Shown piece by piece: positions 37,407-45,289 of a stretch of 64,000 nucleotides of DNA. Every line of letters begins with the position of its first letter. Within the stretch, counting starts at the first letter, position 1. The stretch covers positions 124,001-188,000 of the forward strand of contig NZ_BSTF01000004.1 of assembly GCF_030269365.1 (NCBI RefSeq), given 5' to 3'. The stretch is from Lentzea sp. NBRC 102530. GTDB taxonomy: Bacteria; Actinomycetota; Actinomycetes; Mycobacteriales; Pseudonocardiaceae. The position numbers and the translations under genes were made by a program. Below the pieces are notes generated by a model, which did not search any database, was not told the DNA's origin, and saw only the letters and a program-made list of their open reading frames with translations.

Positions 37407-37981
37407 GGCTGCTCCAGCGCACCGTGTGCCGCCTTGTGCACGACTCGTTCCAGTTCCGCGCCCCAGGCCTGCGGGGTGGTGCCGGCGTGGACCGGGACGG
37501 CGCCCATGCCCGCCACCGCGAACCTCGCGAAGAGCACCAGGTCGAAGGCCTGGGCGGGGGAGGCGAGCGGCGGGGTCAGGACCGCCGCGATCCGGGCGGC
37601 ACCGGCGTTGAGTTCCTGCGTGCCGGTCGCGATCAGGTCGGGCTCCCGGACGATCACCGCGCGGCGGCCCAGTTCCAGCGCCCACTGCTCGGGCGTGACC
37701 GTGCCGAGGGCGGTGCGGATCGCTTTCGTCAGCGCGGCGACGGGATCGGGGTCCGGGGTGAGCGCGCGGACGACGCGGCTGAGGAAGGCGTCGTACCAGA
37801 AGATCGCGGCCTTGGTGCCGAACGTGCGGAACAGCGTGCGCTCGGAGACGCCCGCGCGGTCGGCGATCGCCCTGGTCGACGTGGCGGCGAAGCCCTGGTC
37901 GAGGCACAGGGTGATGGCCGCCTCCTGGATCGCGAGGCGGGTGCGCAGGTCCTTCGCGGCGCGCGTGGTCAGTGTGTCCAC
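37403..37981 (-). CDS. TetR-family transcriptional regulator
   Basis: A 192-aa regulator. The N-terminal HTH reads AAITLCLDQGFAATSTRAIADRAGVSERTLFRTFGTKAAIF; the ligand domain follows. ATG 37981. It heads an operon with the FAD oxidase (4-base overlap) and a hydrolase. A tandem palindrome about 20 bases upstream of its start is a strong candidate operator shared with the divergent glycosyltransferase. Confidence 0.88.
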   Translation of the reverse strand: MDTLTTRAAKDLRTRLAIQEAAITLCLDQGFAATSTRAIADRAGVSERTLFRTFGTKAAIFWYDAFLSRVVRALTPDPDPVAALTKAIRTALGTVTPEQWALELGRRAVIVREPDLIATGTQELNAGAARIAAVLTPPLASPAQAFDLVLFARFAVAGMGAVPVHAGTTPQAWGAELERVVHKAAHGALEQP

Positions 37982-38001
37982 GACGCCACGGTAGCGTGAA
38001 A

Positions 38002-38040
38002 GTGTCAGTTACTGCCAGAACTTTCGGCAGTAACTGACAC
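38002..38040. promoter_or_regulatory. tandem TetR operator, 15-base inverted arms
   Basis: Perfect arms GTGTCAGTTACTGCC (38002-38016) and GGCAGTAACTGACAC (38026-38040) flank a 9-base spacer. Each arm contains its own palindrome, CAGTTACTG (38006-38014) and CAGTAACTG (38028-38036), with centres 22 bases apart, about two helical turns. That suggests two regulator dimers bound on one face of the helix, between the TetR gene and the divergent glycosyltransferase. Confidence 0.75.
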
Positions 38041-38073
38041 GTGTAGGCGGTGAACAGGCGGGTAGCTGACAGC

Positions 38074-38907
38074 ATGGCCCGGACCAGCGTCGTCATCGCC
38101 ACGCGGAACCGCGCGGACAGCCTCATGCGGACCCTCGTCCGCCTGAGTGAGCTCGCGGTTCCGGTGATCGTCGTGGACAACGCGTCGACGGACGACACCG
38201 TCGCGCGCGTGCGTGCGGAGTTCCCGAAGGTGTCGGTGCTGGAGGCACCGAGGAACCTCGGGGCGGTCGCCCGCAACTACGGCGTCCGTGCGGCGTTGAC
38301 GCCGTTCGTGGCGTTCGCCGACGACGACTCGTGGTGGGCGCACGACGCGTTCGAACGCGCCGAACCGATCTTCGACGCGCACCCGGACCTCGCGGTCGTC
38401 GTGGCTCGCACGCTGGTGGGACCGGCCGAGCGGCCAGACCCGATCACTGCGCTGCTGCGGAACAGCCCGCTGGGGGACGGGGTGGCGGGGCCCGCGGTGC
38501 TCGGGTTCCTCGCCTGTTCGGCGATCGTGCGGCGCGAGGCGTTCGTCGCGGCGGGCGGGTTCAGCCCGGTGTTGTTCTTCCGCGGCGAGGAGACGTTGCT
38601 GTCGTGGGACCTCGCGGCGGCCGGGTGGGCGCTCTGCTTCGTCGAGGACGTGGTGGCCCACCACTACCCGCACCCGCACGCGGACCGGGCACCGGGCGCG
38701 GACGTCGTCGAACGGCGCAACGGTCTGCTGGCCGCGTGGATGAGACGGCCGGTGGGGCGGGCGCTGGCCGCGTCGCTGCGGGACCCGCGGGCGTTCCGCG
38801 CGGCGCTGCCCCGGTTGCGGCAGGCGCTCCGGCAGCGGCGTGCGCTGCCGGAGCACCTGGAGAAGCAGATCAGGAAAGTGAGCGGACCGCCGCGCCGAGA
38901 CGCGTGA
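38074..38907 (+). CDS. family 2 glycosyltransferase
   Basis: About 277 aa. The GT-A fold opens with ARTSVVIATRNRADSLMRTLVRLS, carries VIVVDNASTDDT and the metal-binding DDDSWW (DxD), and later FFRGEETLLSWDLAAAGW. No membrane helix. ATG 38074 was chosen; GTG 38050 is in frame. The gene begins 34 bases from the tandem TetR operator. The sugar donor and acceptor are unknown. Its 3' end overlaps the convergent aminotransferase by 38 bases. Confidence 0.85.
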   Translation: MARTSVVIATRNRADSLMRTLVRLSELAVPVIVVDNASTDDTVARVRAEFPKVSVLEAPRNLGAVARNYGVRAALTPFVAFADDDSWWAHDAFERAEPIFDAHPDLAVVVARTLVGPAERPDPITALLRNSPLGDGVAGPAVLGFLACSAIVRREAFVAAGGFSPVLFFRGEETLLSWDLAAAGWALCFVEDVVAHHYPHPHADRAPGADVVERRNGLLAAWMRRPVGRALAASLRDPRAFRAALPRLRQALRQRRALPEHLEKQIRKVSGPPRRDA

Positions 38908-39949
38908 TGCCCTCGTCGATCTGCTCCGGCGTGACGCCCGAGAACGCGAGGCGGATGGCGTTGTCGCCGCCCTCCAGCAGGAAGTCGGAGCCCTTCACGA
39001 ACTCGACGCCGTGCTCCTTGGCGACCGGCACCAGCGCGTCGATCGACACGCCGGGCAGCTCGACCCACATGAAGTAGCCGCCCTGCGGCGCGGTGAAGAC
39101 CGCCTCCGGCAGTTCCCGCTGCAGCGCGGTGACCAGGGCGTCCCTGCGGGCCCGCAGGGCCTCGCGGACGTTCTTGACCGACTCGTCGAGACGGCCGGAA
39201 CGGCAGTACGAGTTCACGATCGACTGCGCCACCATGTTCGGCGAGATGTACGTGGTGGTCGCGATGTCCTGGACCGACTTGATCACGGACTTCGGGCCGA
39301 CCAGGTAGCCGCAGCGGATGCCGGGCGCCATCGTCTTCGAGAACGAGGACGCGTAGACGACCTTCTCGTTCTTGTCCTGCGACAGCATCGTCGGCAGCGG
39401 CTCGCCCTCGAACCGCACCTTGACGTACGGGTCGTCCTCGAACAGCACGAAGTCGTACTCGGCCGCGAGCTCCAGCAGCCGCGCGCGCTTCGCCTCGGAC
39501 AGCGTGTAGCCGGCCGGGTTGTGGAAGTTCGGGATGATGTGCGCGAGCTTCGGGCGCACCCCGCTCTCCAGCAGCTTCTCCAGCGCGTCGACGTTGATGC
39601 CGTCGGTCTCCAGCTCGATGGCGTGGATGTTCGCGCCGCGCTGACGCAGGTTCAGCAGCGTGCGGTCGTAGGTCGGCGCCTCGACCACCACGTCGTCGCC
39701 CTCGCCGACGAGGAGTTCGAACAGGAACGCGTCGGCCTGCATCGAGCCGTTGGTGACGAGCACCTGCTCCGGCTCGACACCGTGCTGCTCGGCGAGCCAG
39801 GTGCGCAGCGGCACGTAGCCGACGCTCGTGCCGTACGCGAAGGTGCCGCCGGGGTCGTCCGTGAAGGCTTTCTGCGCTGCGTCGCGCAGGCCTTCCTGGT
39901 CGATGATGTCGAGAGAGGGCGCTCCGCGCGTGAACAGGATCGAGGCCAT
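38870..39949 (-). CDS. PLP-dependent aminotransferase (class I/II)
   Basis: About 359 aa, aminotransferase fold type I without the GntR domain of MocR proteins. Substrate and cofactor motifs: GTFAYGTSVGYVPLRTWLA, VEAPTYDRTLLNL, IPNFHNPAGYTLSE (Asn-Pro-Ala-Gly) and the PLP-lysine SSFSKTMAPGIRCGYL. The layout resembles 2-aminoadipate or valine-pyruvate type transaminases. ATG 39949. Amino donor and acceptor cannot be assigned. Confidence 0.88.
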   Translation of the reverse strand: MASILFTRGAPSLDIIDQEGLRDAAQKAFTDDPGGTFAYGTSVGYVPLRTWLAEQHGVEPEQVLVTNGSMQADAFLFELLVGEGDDVVVEAPTYDRTLLNLRQRGANIHAIELETDGINVDALEKLLESGVRPKLAHIIPNFHNPAGYTLSEAKRARLLELAAEYDFVLFEDDPYVKVRFEGEPLPTMLSQDKNEKVVYASSFSKTMAPGIRCGYLVGPKSVIKSVQDIATTTYISPNMVAQSIVNSYCRSGRLDESVKNVREALRARRDALVTALQRELPEAVFTAPQGGYFMWVELPGVSIDALVPVAKEHGVEFVKGSDFLLEGGDNAIRLAFSGVTPEQIDEGITRLGAAVRSLS

Positions 39950-39979
39950 GCGCGGAGCGTACAACTCCCACGATTTGGG

Positions 39980-41191
39980 CTACGGCCTATATACGTATGC
40001 GTTGAGTTGTTGCACGGCCTGCGCCGCGTTTCCGAGGTGGTAGAGATCGACGGCGAGGAAGTTCGGCTTCTTGCGCGCCGCGGGCTGGCAGAACTGCTGC
40101 GCGCGGTTGCCGAGCTTGCCGTTGTCCGTCGTCGCCGTGCTCGTGAACGGAACGTCGCGGAAGTGGTTCATGACGAACAACGGCTGGAAGCTGCCCGTGG
40201 CCGTGAGCGGTTTTTCATCCCATCGGCTGTAACAGGACCAGTCGGAGTTGCCGAGCCCCGAACCCATCGACCAGTAGTTCTCGACGGTCCAGTCCTTCTG
40301 GTAGAGCACGCCGGAATCCTCGCGCCCGTCCTTGCCGTGGTCGGTGAAGATGAGCAACCGCTTGCCGCTGCTCACCATCTGACTGCGCGTCGGCCACCCG
40401 TTCTGCTGCACGCCCTCGGCTTTGTAGAGGACGTCGTTCAGGCCCTGCACCTTGCGGAGTTCGTTGCGCAGCGTTGCCGCGTCGACGTAGTCCTCCAGGA
40501 AGACCGTGACGATCTCGCTCCGGTTGTTCTTCAGGAAGTCCACGATCCGCTGCACGTCGACGTTGAGCGCCACCGGCTTGCTCACCAGCGTGCAGCTGTT
40601 GTGGCACAGGATCGCGCCGTCCGGCGTCTGGTGGATGTCCAGCATGAATCCCCGCACGCCATCTTGGAGCTGCTGCACGATGCCGCGCGTCTGGTTCTTC
40701 GCGAGGTTGACGAACGGCGGCGCGAACCCGCCGTCCACCCCGTTCGCATAGGCGTTGTGAGCGGTCAGGAACGTCATCTGGTCGAGCCGGGGATCGGCCG
40801 GCATCGGGCTCGTCTGGCTGGTGACCGGCGTCAGGTACCACCGCGTCTCACCGCTCAGGCTGAAGAACTCCCATTGATCACCGAACTGGCGGGGTTCGTG
40901 AACCGCATCCCCTTGTGAGCACGAACCCATGGTGAGCGCGCGGGTGATGCACTGGCCCGGCGAGTCGGTGTTCTCGAACCTCCCGTCGCTCAGCCGCCAC
41001 TGCTGGCGGTCCTCGTTGCCCTTCGGGCGGTGCAGTGCCAGTCCACTGCCGCTCTGGGCGACGTTGAGGCCGGTCCGGACACTGGTGACGTAGAACGTGC
41101 CTGCGGGAGCCGCCTCGGCGGTCGCGGGCACCAGCGGTAGGAGGAGCAGGGCTGCGATGGCAGGGAGGAGTCGCACGGTGACCAGGGTCAC
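39980..41191 (-). CDS. secreted PI-PLC X-domain-like phosphodiesterase
   Basis: About 403 aa. Signal peptide (RLLPAIAALLLLPLVPATAEA) leads to a ricin-like beta-trefoil segment (residues about 30-110: GLALHRPKGNEDRQQWRLSDGRF) and then a PLC-X-like barrel with MTFLTAHNAYAN and GVRGFMLDIHQTPDGAILCHN, which supply the two catalytic-type histidines and the acidic metal ligands. Cysteines are consistent with export. GTG 41191 is my choice; TTG 41221 is possible. It probably cleaves phosphatidylinositol or a related phosphodiester outside the cell. Confidence 0.75.
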   Translation of the reverse strand: MTLVTVRLLPAIAALLLLPLVPATAEAAPAGTFYVTSVRTGLNVAQSGSGLALHRPKGNEDRQQWRLSDGRFENTDSPGQCITRALTMGSCSQGDAVHEPRQFGDQWEFFSLSGETRWYLTPVTSQTSPMPADPRLDQMTFLTAHNAYANGVDGGFAPPFVNLAKNQTRGIVQQLQDGVRGFMLDIHQTPDGAILCHNSCTLVSKPVALNVDVQRIVDFLKNNRSEIVTVFLEDYVDAATLRNELRKVQGLNDVLYKAEGVQQNGWPTRSQMVSSGKRLLIFTDHGKDGREDSGVLYQKDWTVENYWSMGSGLGNSDWSCYSRWDEKPLTATGSFQPLFVMNHFRDVPFTSTATTDNGKLGNRAQQFCQPAARKKPNFLAVDLYHLGNAAQAVQQLNAYVYRP

Positions 41192-41393
41192 CCACCGGAG
41201 TGAAACATGAAAAGCCTTCAAGCGTGTGGACGTTTAACACTTCGGGTATCCCACCCGATGCGAGCCGCTCTCACCTGATGAGAGCGAACGTCGGGAAAAC
41301 GGTCCTGACGAGCGGGAACACCAGGCACAACTCCACGGCAGCCGTCGCCCGACCGAAGGGTTAGGGCCGGTACCTCGGGCGCCGCCTTCACAA

Positions 41394-41426
41394 GCCGCGC
41401 AGGGTTCGACTCCCTCGGTTGCCACT
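41394..41426 (+). other. tRNA-like 3' fragment
   Basis: GGGTTCGACTCCC with flanking bases forms a T-arm, and CGGTTGCCA would be the acceptor 3' strand with discriminator A. No matching 5' acceptor strand (GGCAACC) lies within 200 bases upstream, the variable loop is too short and CCA is not encoded. It is not a functional tRNA. It could be the footprint of an element that once integrated into a tRNA 3' end. Confidence 0.35.
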
Positions 41427-41427
41427 T

Positions 41428-41448
41428 GCCCGCAGGCCACCTGCGGGC
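41428..41448. terminator. perfect 9-bp hairpin after the tRNA-like fragment
   Basis: GCCCGCAGG (41428-41436) and CCTGCGGGC (41440-41448) with loop CCA. It directly follows the tRNA-like 3' end, the place where a tRNA terminator would be. Confidence 0.5.
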
Positions 41449-41481
41449 CTTCTGCGCCGACATCCCGCGGCGAGGAGTGTG

Positions 41482-41513
41482 GGCGTCGCGACCGACGGGT
41501 CGCGGCGCCTTTC
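41482..41513 (+). terminator. terminator-type hairpin with T-rich tail
   Basis: GGCGTCGCGACC (41482-41493) pairs along its full length (one G-U) with GGTCGCGGCGCC (41498-41509), then TTTCT. No annotated plus-strand gene ends here, so it implies an unrecognised transcript running from the 41.2-41.4 kb gap. Confidence 0.55.
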
Positions 41514-41563
41514 TCGTGCGAGGGGCCTTCAGAACCGTCGTCCGGATCCGTCCGGGCACGGAA

Positions 41564-41594
41564 GAGCCCGCCCGGCGCAACGCCGAGCGGGCTC
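41564..41594 (-). terminator. terminator of the cold-shock gene
   Basis: GAGCCCGC (41564-41571) and GCGGGCTC (41587-41594) enclose an inner CGGCG/CGCCG stem with a three-base loop. It lies 10 bases after the cspA stop on the minus strand. Confidence 0.7.
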
Positions 41595-41603
41595 CGAGGC
41601 ACA

Positions 41604-41807
41604 TCAGATGGCGCGGACGTCCTGCGCCTGCGGACCCTTCTGACCCTGGCCGATCTCGAACTCCACGCGCTGCTGCTCTTCCAGCGACTTGAAGCCGGTG
41701 CCGGAGATCTGCGAGTAGTGCACGAACACGTCCGGACCGCCGCCGTCCTGCGCGATGAATCCGAAGCCCTTCTCGCCGTTGAACCACTTCACGGTGCCCT
41801 GCGCCAT
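41604..41807 (-). CDS. cspA: cold-shock domain protein
   Basis: A 67-aa CspA-family RNA chaperone. RNP1 (KGFGFIAQ) and RNP2 (VFVHYSQI) are intact, and the N-terminus [15 protein letters not shown] is classic. It binds single-stranded RNA to keep it unfolded. ATG 41807 follows GGGAGC. The 140-base leader up to the divergent monooxygenase gene leaves room for a structured cold-responsive 5' UTR. Confidence 0.96.
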   Translation of the reverse strand: MAQGTVKWFNGEKGFGFIAQDGGGPDVFVHYSQISGTGFKSLEEQQRVEFEIGQGQKGPQAQDVRAI

Positions 41808-41947
41808 ACCGATTGCTCCCTAGATGTTGGACCCCCGCCAGAGCGAGGTTCGCGCGCAGTCTGCCAGGCGGAGGTCACTCTCACATCGTGGTTAGCCCAG
41901 TGGTGTGAAGAAGTAAGTTGGACCGGGTACCACCGAGAGGAGCAGGG

Positions 41948-43048
41948 ATGACGAACTGGCTGGACGTCGCGCACGAGGTGGCGGCGACGCTCAGGTCCGA
42001 CGCGGCGGACAGGGACCGGGCCAACCAGCCACCCACCAAAGAGGTGGAACTGCTCCGCCAGAGCGGTCTGCTCAACGTGCGCGAGTGGTCCGTCCAGCAA
42101 CAGGTCAGCCGGATCATCGGCGCCGCGGACGCGAACGTCGGCCACCTCCTCGGGTACCACTACCTGCAGATCTGGCGCAGCGGGCTGTTCGACTCGGCCT
42201 TCAGCGACCAGCCCGACCAGTTCTGGGCGGGCGTCAGCAACCCGCTCGACGCCGCCCTCGAGCTCACGCCCACCGGCACCGGTTTCACGCTCAACGGCCG
42301 CAAGACGTTCGCCACCGGCGCCGCCGTCGCCGACCGGCTCGTGGTCAGCGCGACCCGCACGGACAACGGCGAGAAGCTCACGTTCCTGCTCGACGGCAAG
42401 GCCGCCGGAATCACCTACCTGGACGACTGGGACAACATCGGCCAGCGCCTCACGGCGTCCGGCGGGGTCACCTTCGAGAACGTCGAGGTGACCGAGGTCC
42501 TCGGCGTGCAGCCGGCGAACGAGGACCCGCGGCTCAGCCTCGCCGCCCTCGGCTTCCAGCTGGTGCTCGCGCAGCTCTACGTCGCCCTCGCGGAGGGTGC
42601 TCTCGCCGAGGCCGCCGACTACACCCGCACCAAGACCCGCCCGTGGTTCGTCAGCGGAGTCGAGGCCGCGACCGAGGACCCGTACATCGTCGTGGCGTAC
42701 GGCGAGATGGTGGCGCAGACGAGGGCCGCGGGCCTGCTCGCCGACGAGGCCGCCCGCAGGTTGTGGGAGGCGAGCGAACTCGGCAGGCACCTGACGCCGG
42801 CCAAGCGCGCCGAGGTCGCGATCGTCATCTCCGAGGCCAAGGTCGTCAGCACCAAGCTCGTCAACGAGGTCACGAGCCGCATCTTCGAGCAGGTCGGCGC
42901 GCGCGGCACGGCGGCCAAGTACGCCGTGGACCGCTTCTGGCGCAACGCCCGCACGCTCACGCTGCACGACCCGGTCGTCTACAAGGCCCGCGAGGTCGGC
43001 GAGCACTTCCTGACCGGCGCGCGCCCCGCCCACACCGGGTACAGCTGA
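41948..43048 (+). CDS. acyl-CoA dehydrogenase-fold flavin monooxygenase (DszC/SfnB-like)
   Basis: A 366-aa protein of the acyl-CoA dehydrogenase fold. N-terminal KEVELLRQSGLLNV and GAADANVGHLLGYHYLQIW, plus FTLNGRKTFATGAAVADRLVVSA, match the sulfur-related DszC/SfnB monooxygenase branch more than true acyl-CoA dehydrogenases. ATG 41948 follows GAGGAGCAGGG. It ends in a TGATG overlap with mtnA, so it is the first gene of the methionine-salvage operon. A role in oxidising an organosulfur compound is inferred from this context. Confidence 0.8.
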   Translation: MTNWLDVAHEVAATLRSDAADRDRANQPPTKEVELLRQSGLLNVREWSVQQQVSRIIGAADANVGHLLGYHYLQIWRSGLFDSAFSDQPDQFWAGVSNPLDAALELTPTGTGFTLNGRKTFATGAAVADRLVVSATRTDNGEKLTFLLDGKAAGITYLDDWDNIGQRLTASGGVTFENVEVTEVLGVQPANEDPRLSLAALGFQLVLAQLYVALAEGALAEAADYTRTKTRPWFVSGVEAATEDPYIVVAYGEMVAQTRAAGLLADEAARRLWEASELGRHLTPAKRAEVAIVISEAKVVSTKLVNEVTSRIFEQVGARGTAAKYAVDRFWRNARTLTLHDPVVYKAREVGEHFLTGARPAHTGYS

Positions 43049-44049
43049 TGCAGCCGGTGCTCGCCGACTCGGTCAGGCTCACCGACGACGGCGTGCTCAT
43101 CCTCGACCGCCGCAGGTTCCCGTTCGACCGCGAGTGGGTGCTGTGCCGCACGGCCGAGGAGGTCGCCAGGGCCATCGAGGACATGGTCACCCAGTCCTCC
43201 GGCCCGTACTTCGCGGTCCTGTTCGGGATGGTCCTCAAGGCGCGCACGCTCCGGGACCAGCCGTTCGAGCAGGCCCGCGCACAGCTGGGTGAAACCGCTC
43301 TGCTGCTGGAGAACACGAGGCGCACCAACAACGCCCTGCGCAAGGCGACCAGGGTCGTGCTGGAGCACGTGGACGCCGCGCAGGACGTGGAAGCGGCGTT
43401 GGCCGGCGCGCTGGAGGGCGACCGCCGGTACCGGGCCAAGAGCCGGGCACTGGGGGAGCACACGGCGAACCTGCTGCCCGACGACGCCACGGTCATGACG
43501 CACTGCTGGGCCGACCTCTACCTCACCGAAACGGTCAGGGCGGCCCAGGAGCAGGGCAAGCGGTTGCGGTTCTTCTGCACCGAGACCAGGCCCTACCTGC
43601 AGGGAGCCCGGCTCACCGCGGAGACGTTGATCGAGATGGGCGTCGACACCACGCTCATCACGGACGGCATGGGCGCCGCGGTCCTGCAAAGCGGTCAGGT
43701 GAACGCGTTGGTGACGGCGGCCGACCGCGTCACCATGGACGGGCACGTCATCAACAAGGTCGGCACACTGGGCCTGGCCGTGGCGGCGCACGCGTTCGGC
43801 GTGCCGTTCCACGCCCAGGTGCAGGCGCCCGACCTGCACGCACCCACCGCGGACCACGTGGAGATCGAGTACCGCGACGGCGCCGAGGTGTTGCAGGTGC
43901 TGGGCAGGCCGAGCGCCACGCCGAGGGTGAAGGGGCACTATCCGGCGTTCGACGTGACGCCACCGAGGTTCGTCACCACAGTGGTGACGGACCGGGGTGT
44001 CTACGGCGCCGGTCAGCTCGACGAGTACTACGAGGGAGAACAGCGGTGA
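43048..44049 (+). CDS. mtnA: S-methyl-5-thioribose-1-phosphate isomerase
   Basis: A 333-aa eIF2B/MtnA-fold isomerase. MTHCWADLYLTETV contains the catalytic-type Cys; ETRPYLQGARLTAETLIEMGVDTTLITDG is the sugar-phosphate region; AADRVTMDGHVINKVGTLGLA contains the catalytic-type Asp. It converts methylthioribose-1-phosphate to methylthioribulose-1-phosphate. The short, divergent N-terminal half and the lack of the usual GTNR motif mean a related ribose-phosphate isomerase role is possible, but mtnC, mtnB and mtnD follow directly. Confidence 0.82.
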   Translation: MQPVLADSVRLTDDGVLILDRRRFPFDREWVLCRTAEEVARAIEDMVTQSSGPYFAVLFGMVLKARTLRDQPFEQARAQLGETALLLENTRRTNNALRKATRVVLEHVDAAQDVEAALAGALEGDRRYRAKSRALGEHTANLLPDDATVMTHCWADLYLTETVRAAQEQGKRLRFFCTETRPYLQGARLTAETLIEMGVDTTLITDGMGAAVLQSGQVNALVTAADRVTMDGHVINKVGTLGLAVAAHAFGVPFHAQVQAPDLHAPTADHVEIEYRDGAEVLQVLGRPSATPRVKGHYPAFDVTPPRFVTTVVTDRGVYGAGQLDEYYEGEQR

Positions 44050-44702
44050 GCAAGTGGGTCGTGCTCGACATCGAGGGCACGCTGAGCGCGACGGACCAGG
44101 TGCTGGTCGTCCTCTACGACTACGCGCGCCCGCGCCTCGGGCCGTGGATCGAGCAGCACGGTGACGACCCGGTGGTCGCCGACGCCGTGAAGCAGATCAA
44201 GGAACTCGCCGGGCACGACGACGTCGTGAAGGCGTTGCACGACTGGATGGACGCCGACCAGAAGGTCACGCCCCTCAAGACGTTGCAGGGCCTCATCTGG
44301 CAGCAGGGCTACGCGCAGGGCGACCTGGTGGCGGAGTTCTTCCCGGACGTCGTCCCCGCGATCCGCAAGTGGCACGACGACGGCATCAAGCTCGCGATCT
44401 TCTCCAGCGGCTCGGTCGCGGGCCAGGTCGCGTTCTTCCGGCACACCACGGACGGCGACCTGACCCCGTTGCTGGAGCACCACTTCGACACGGTCAACGC
44501 CGGCCCGAAGCGCGAAGCCGCGTCGTACCACAAGATCGCCGAGACGCTGAAGTCCGACGACATCACGTTCTACAGCGACGTCCCGGCCGAGCTGCACGCC
44601 GCGCAGGAGGCGGGCTGGAAGACGGTCGGCGTCGCGCGCGCGGGCGAGCCGTACGGCAACGCCGACTTCACGCCCCACCCGACCGTGTGGGAACTGTCGT
44701 GA
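44046..44702 (+). CDS. mtnC: enolase-phosphatase E1 (acireductone synthase)
   Basis: A 218-aa HAD-family enzyme. VVLDIEGTLS replaces the usual DxDGT with DIEGT, the MtnC form; IFSSGSVAGQVAFFRHT is HAD motif II; KREAASYHKIAE holds the motif III lysine; FYSDVPAELHAAQEAGW is motif IV. It enolises and dephosphorylates 2,3-diketo-5-methylthiopentyl-1-phosphate. It overlaps mtnA by 4 bases. Confidence 0.92.
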   Translation: MSKWVVLDIEGTLSATDQVLVVLYDYARPRLGPWIEQHGDDPVVADAVKQIKELAGHDDVVKALHDWMDADQKVTPLKTLQGLIWQQGYAQGDLVAEFFPDVVPAIRKWHDDGIKLAIFSSGSVAGQVAFFRHTTDGDLTPLLEHHFDTVNAGPKREAASYHKIAETLKSDDITFYSDVPAELHAAQEAGWKTVGVARAGEPYGNADFTPHPTVWELS

Positions 44703-45289
44703 CGGCGGAACTCGCCCGCGAGTGCGTCCGCTACGCGCAGATGGGCTGGATGCGCGGCACGTCGGGCAACCTCTCCGTTGTCCTGCACCGCGATCCGCTC
44801 CGCCTCGCGGTGACGGTCAGCGGTGTGGACAAGGGTGAGATCACCGCCGAGGACAGTGTCGTCATCGACGTGCACGGCAACGCGGTGGACAGCGACAAGG
44901 TCCCGTCCGCCGAAGCGGGTCTGCACGCGCGGATCGCCGACGTGGCAGGAGCGGGCGCCGTCGTGCACGTCCACGCGCTCGCGCCCGTCGTGGCGGCGGA
45001 GCACTGGCCGGACGGCGTGGTGCTCAAGGACCTCGAGATGCTGAAGGGCTTCGGCCGCTTCGACCACGAGGAGGTCGTGATCCCGGTCGTGCGCAACTCC
45101 CAGGACATGGTCGAACTGGGCGACGCGTTCGAGAAGGGCTTCGACCCCAAGGTGCCCGCGCTGATCGTGGCGCGGCACGGCGTGTACGTGTGGGGCGACG
45201 ACCTGGTGCAGGCGCGGCACCGCCTGGAATGCCTGGAGTGGTTGTTGCGCTTCAAGGTGGAGACACGACAGACGGGGAGCAACTCATGA
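44699..45289 (+). CDS. mtnB: methylthioribulose-1-phosphate dehydratase
   Basis: A 196-aa class II aldolase-fold dehydratase. QMGWMRGTSGNLSVVL is the substrate-phosphate loop, HVHALAPVVAAEHW holds the zinc histidines, and a third His lies in VARHGVYVWG. It forms 2,3-diketo-5-methylthiopentyl-1-phosphate for mtnC. GTG 44699 overlaps mtnC by 4 bases and the stop overlaps mtnD by 4 bases. Confidence 0.92.
   Translation: MTAELARECVRYAQMGWMRGTSGNLSVVLHRDPLRLAVTVSGVDKGEITAEDSVVIDVHGNAVDSDKVPSAEAGLHARIADVAGAGAVVHVHALAPVVAAEHWPDGVVLKDLEMLKGFGRFDHEEVVIPVVRNSQDMVELGDAFEKGFDPKVPALIVARHGVYVWGDDLVQARHRLECLEWLLRFKVETRQTGSNS

Noticed and set aside
36141-37994. 617-residue plus-strand frame over the FAD oxidase and TetR genes
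   Set aside because: Shadow frame; the minus strand carries complete flavoprotein and TetR motifs.
41352-41426. tRNA gene (T-arm motif)
   Set aside because: No 5' acceptor strand, no D-arm, short variable loop and no CCA; only the 3' part is recognisable.
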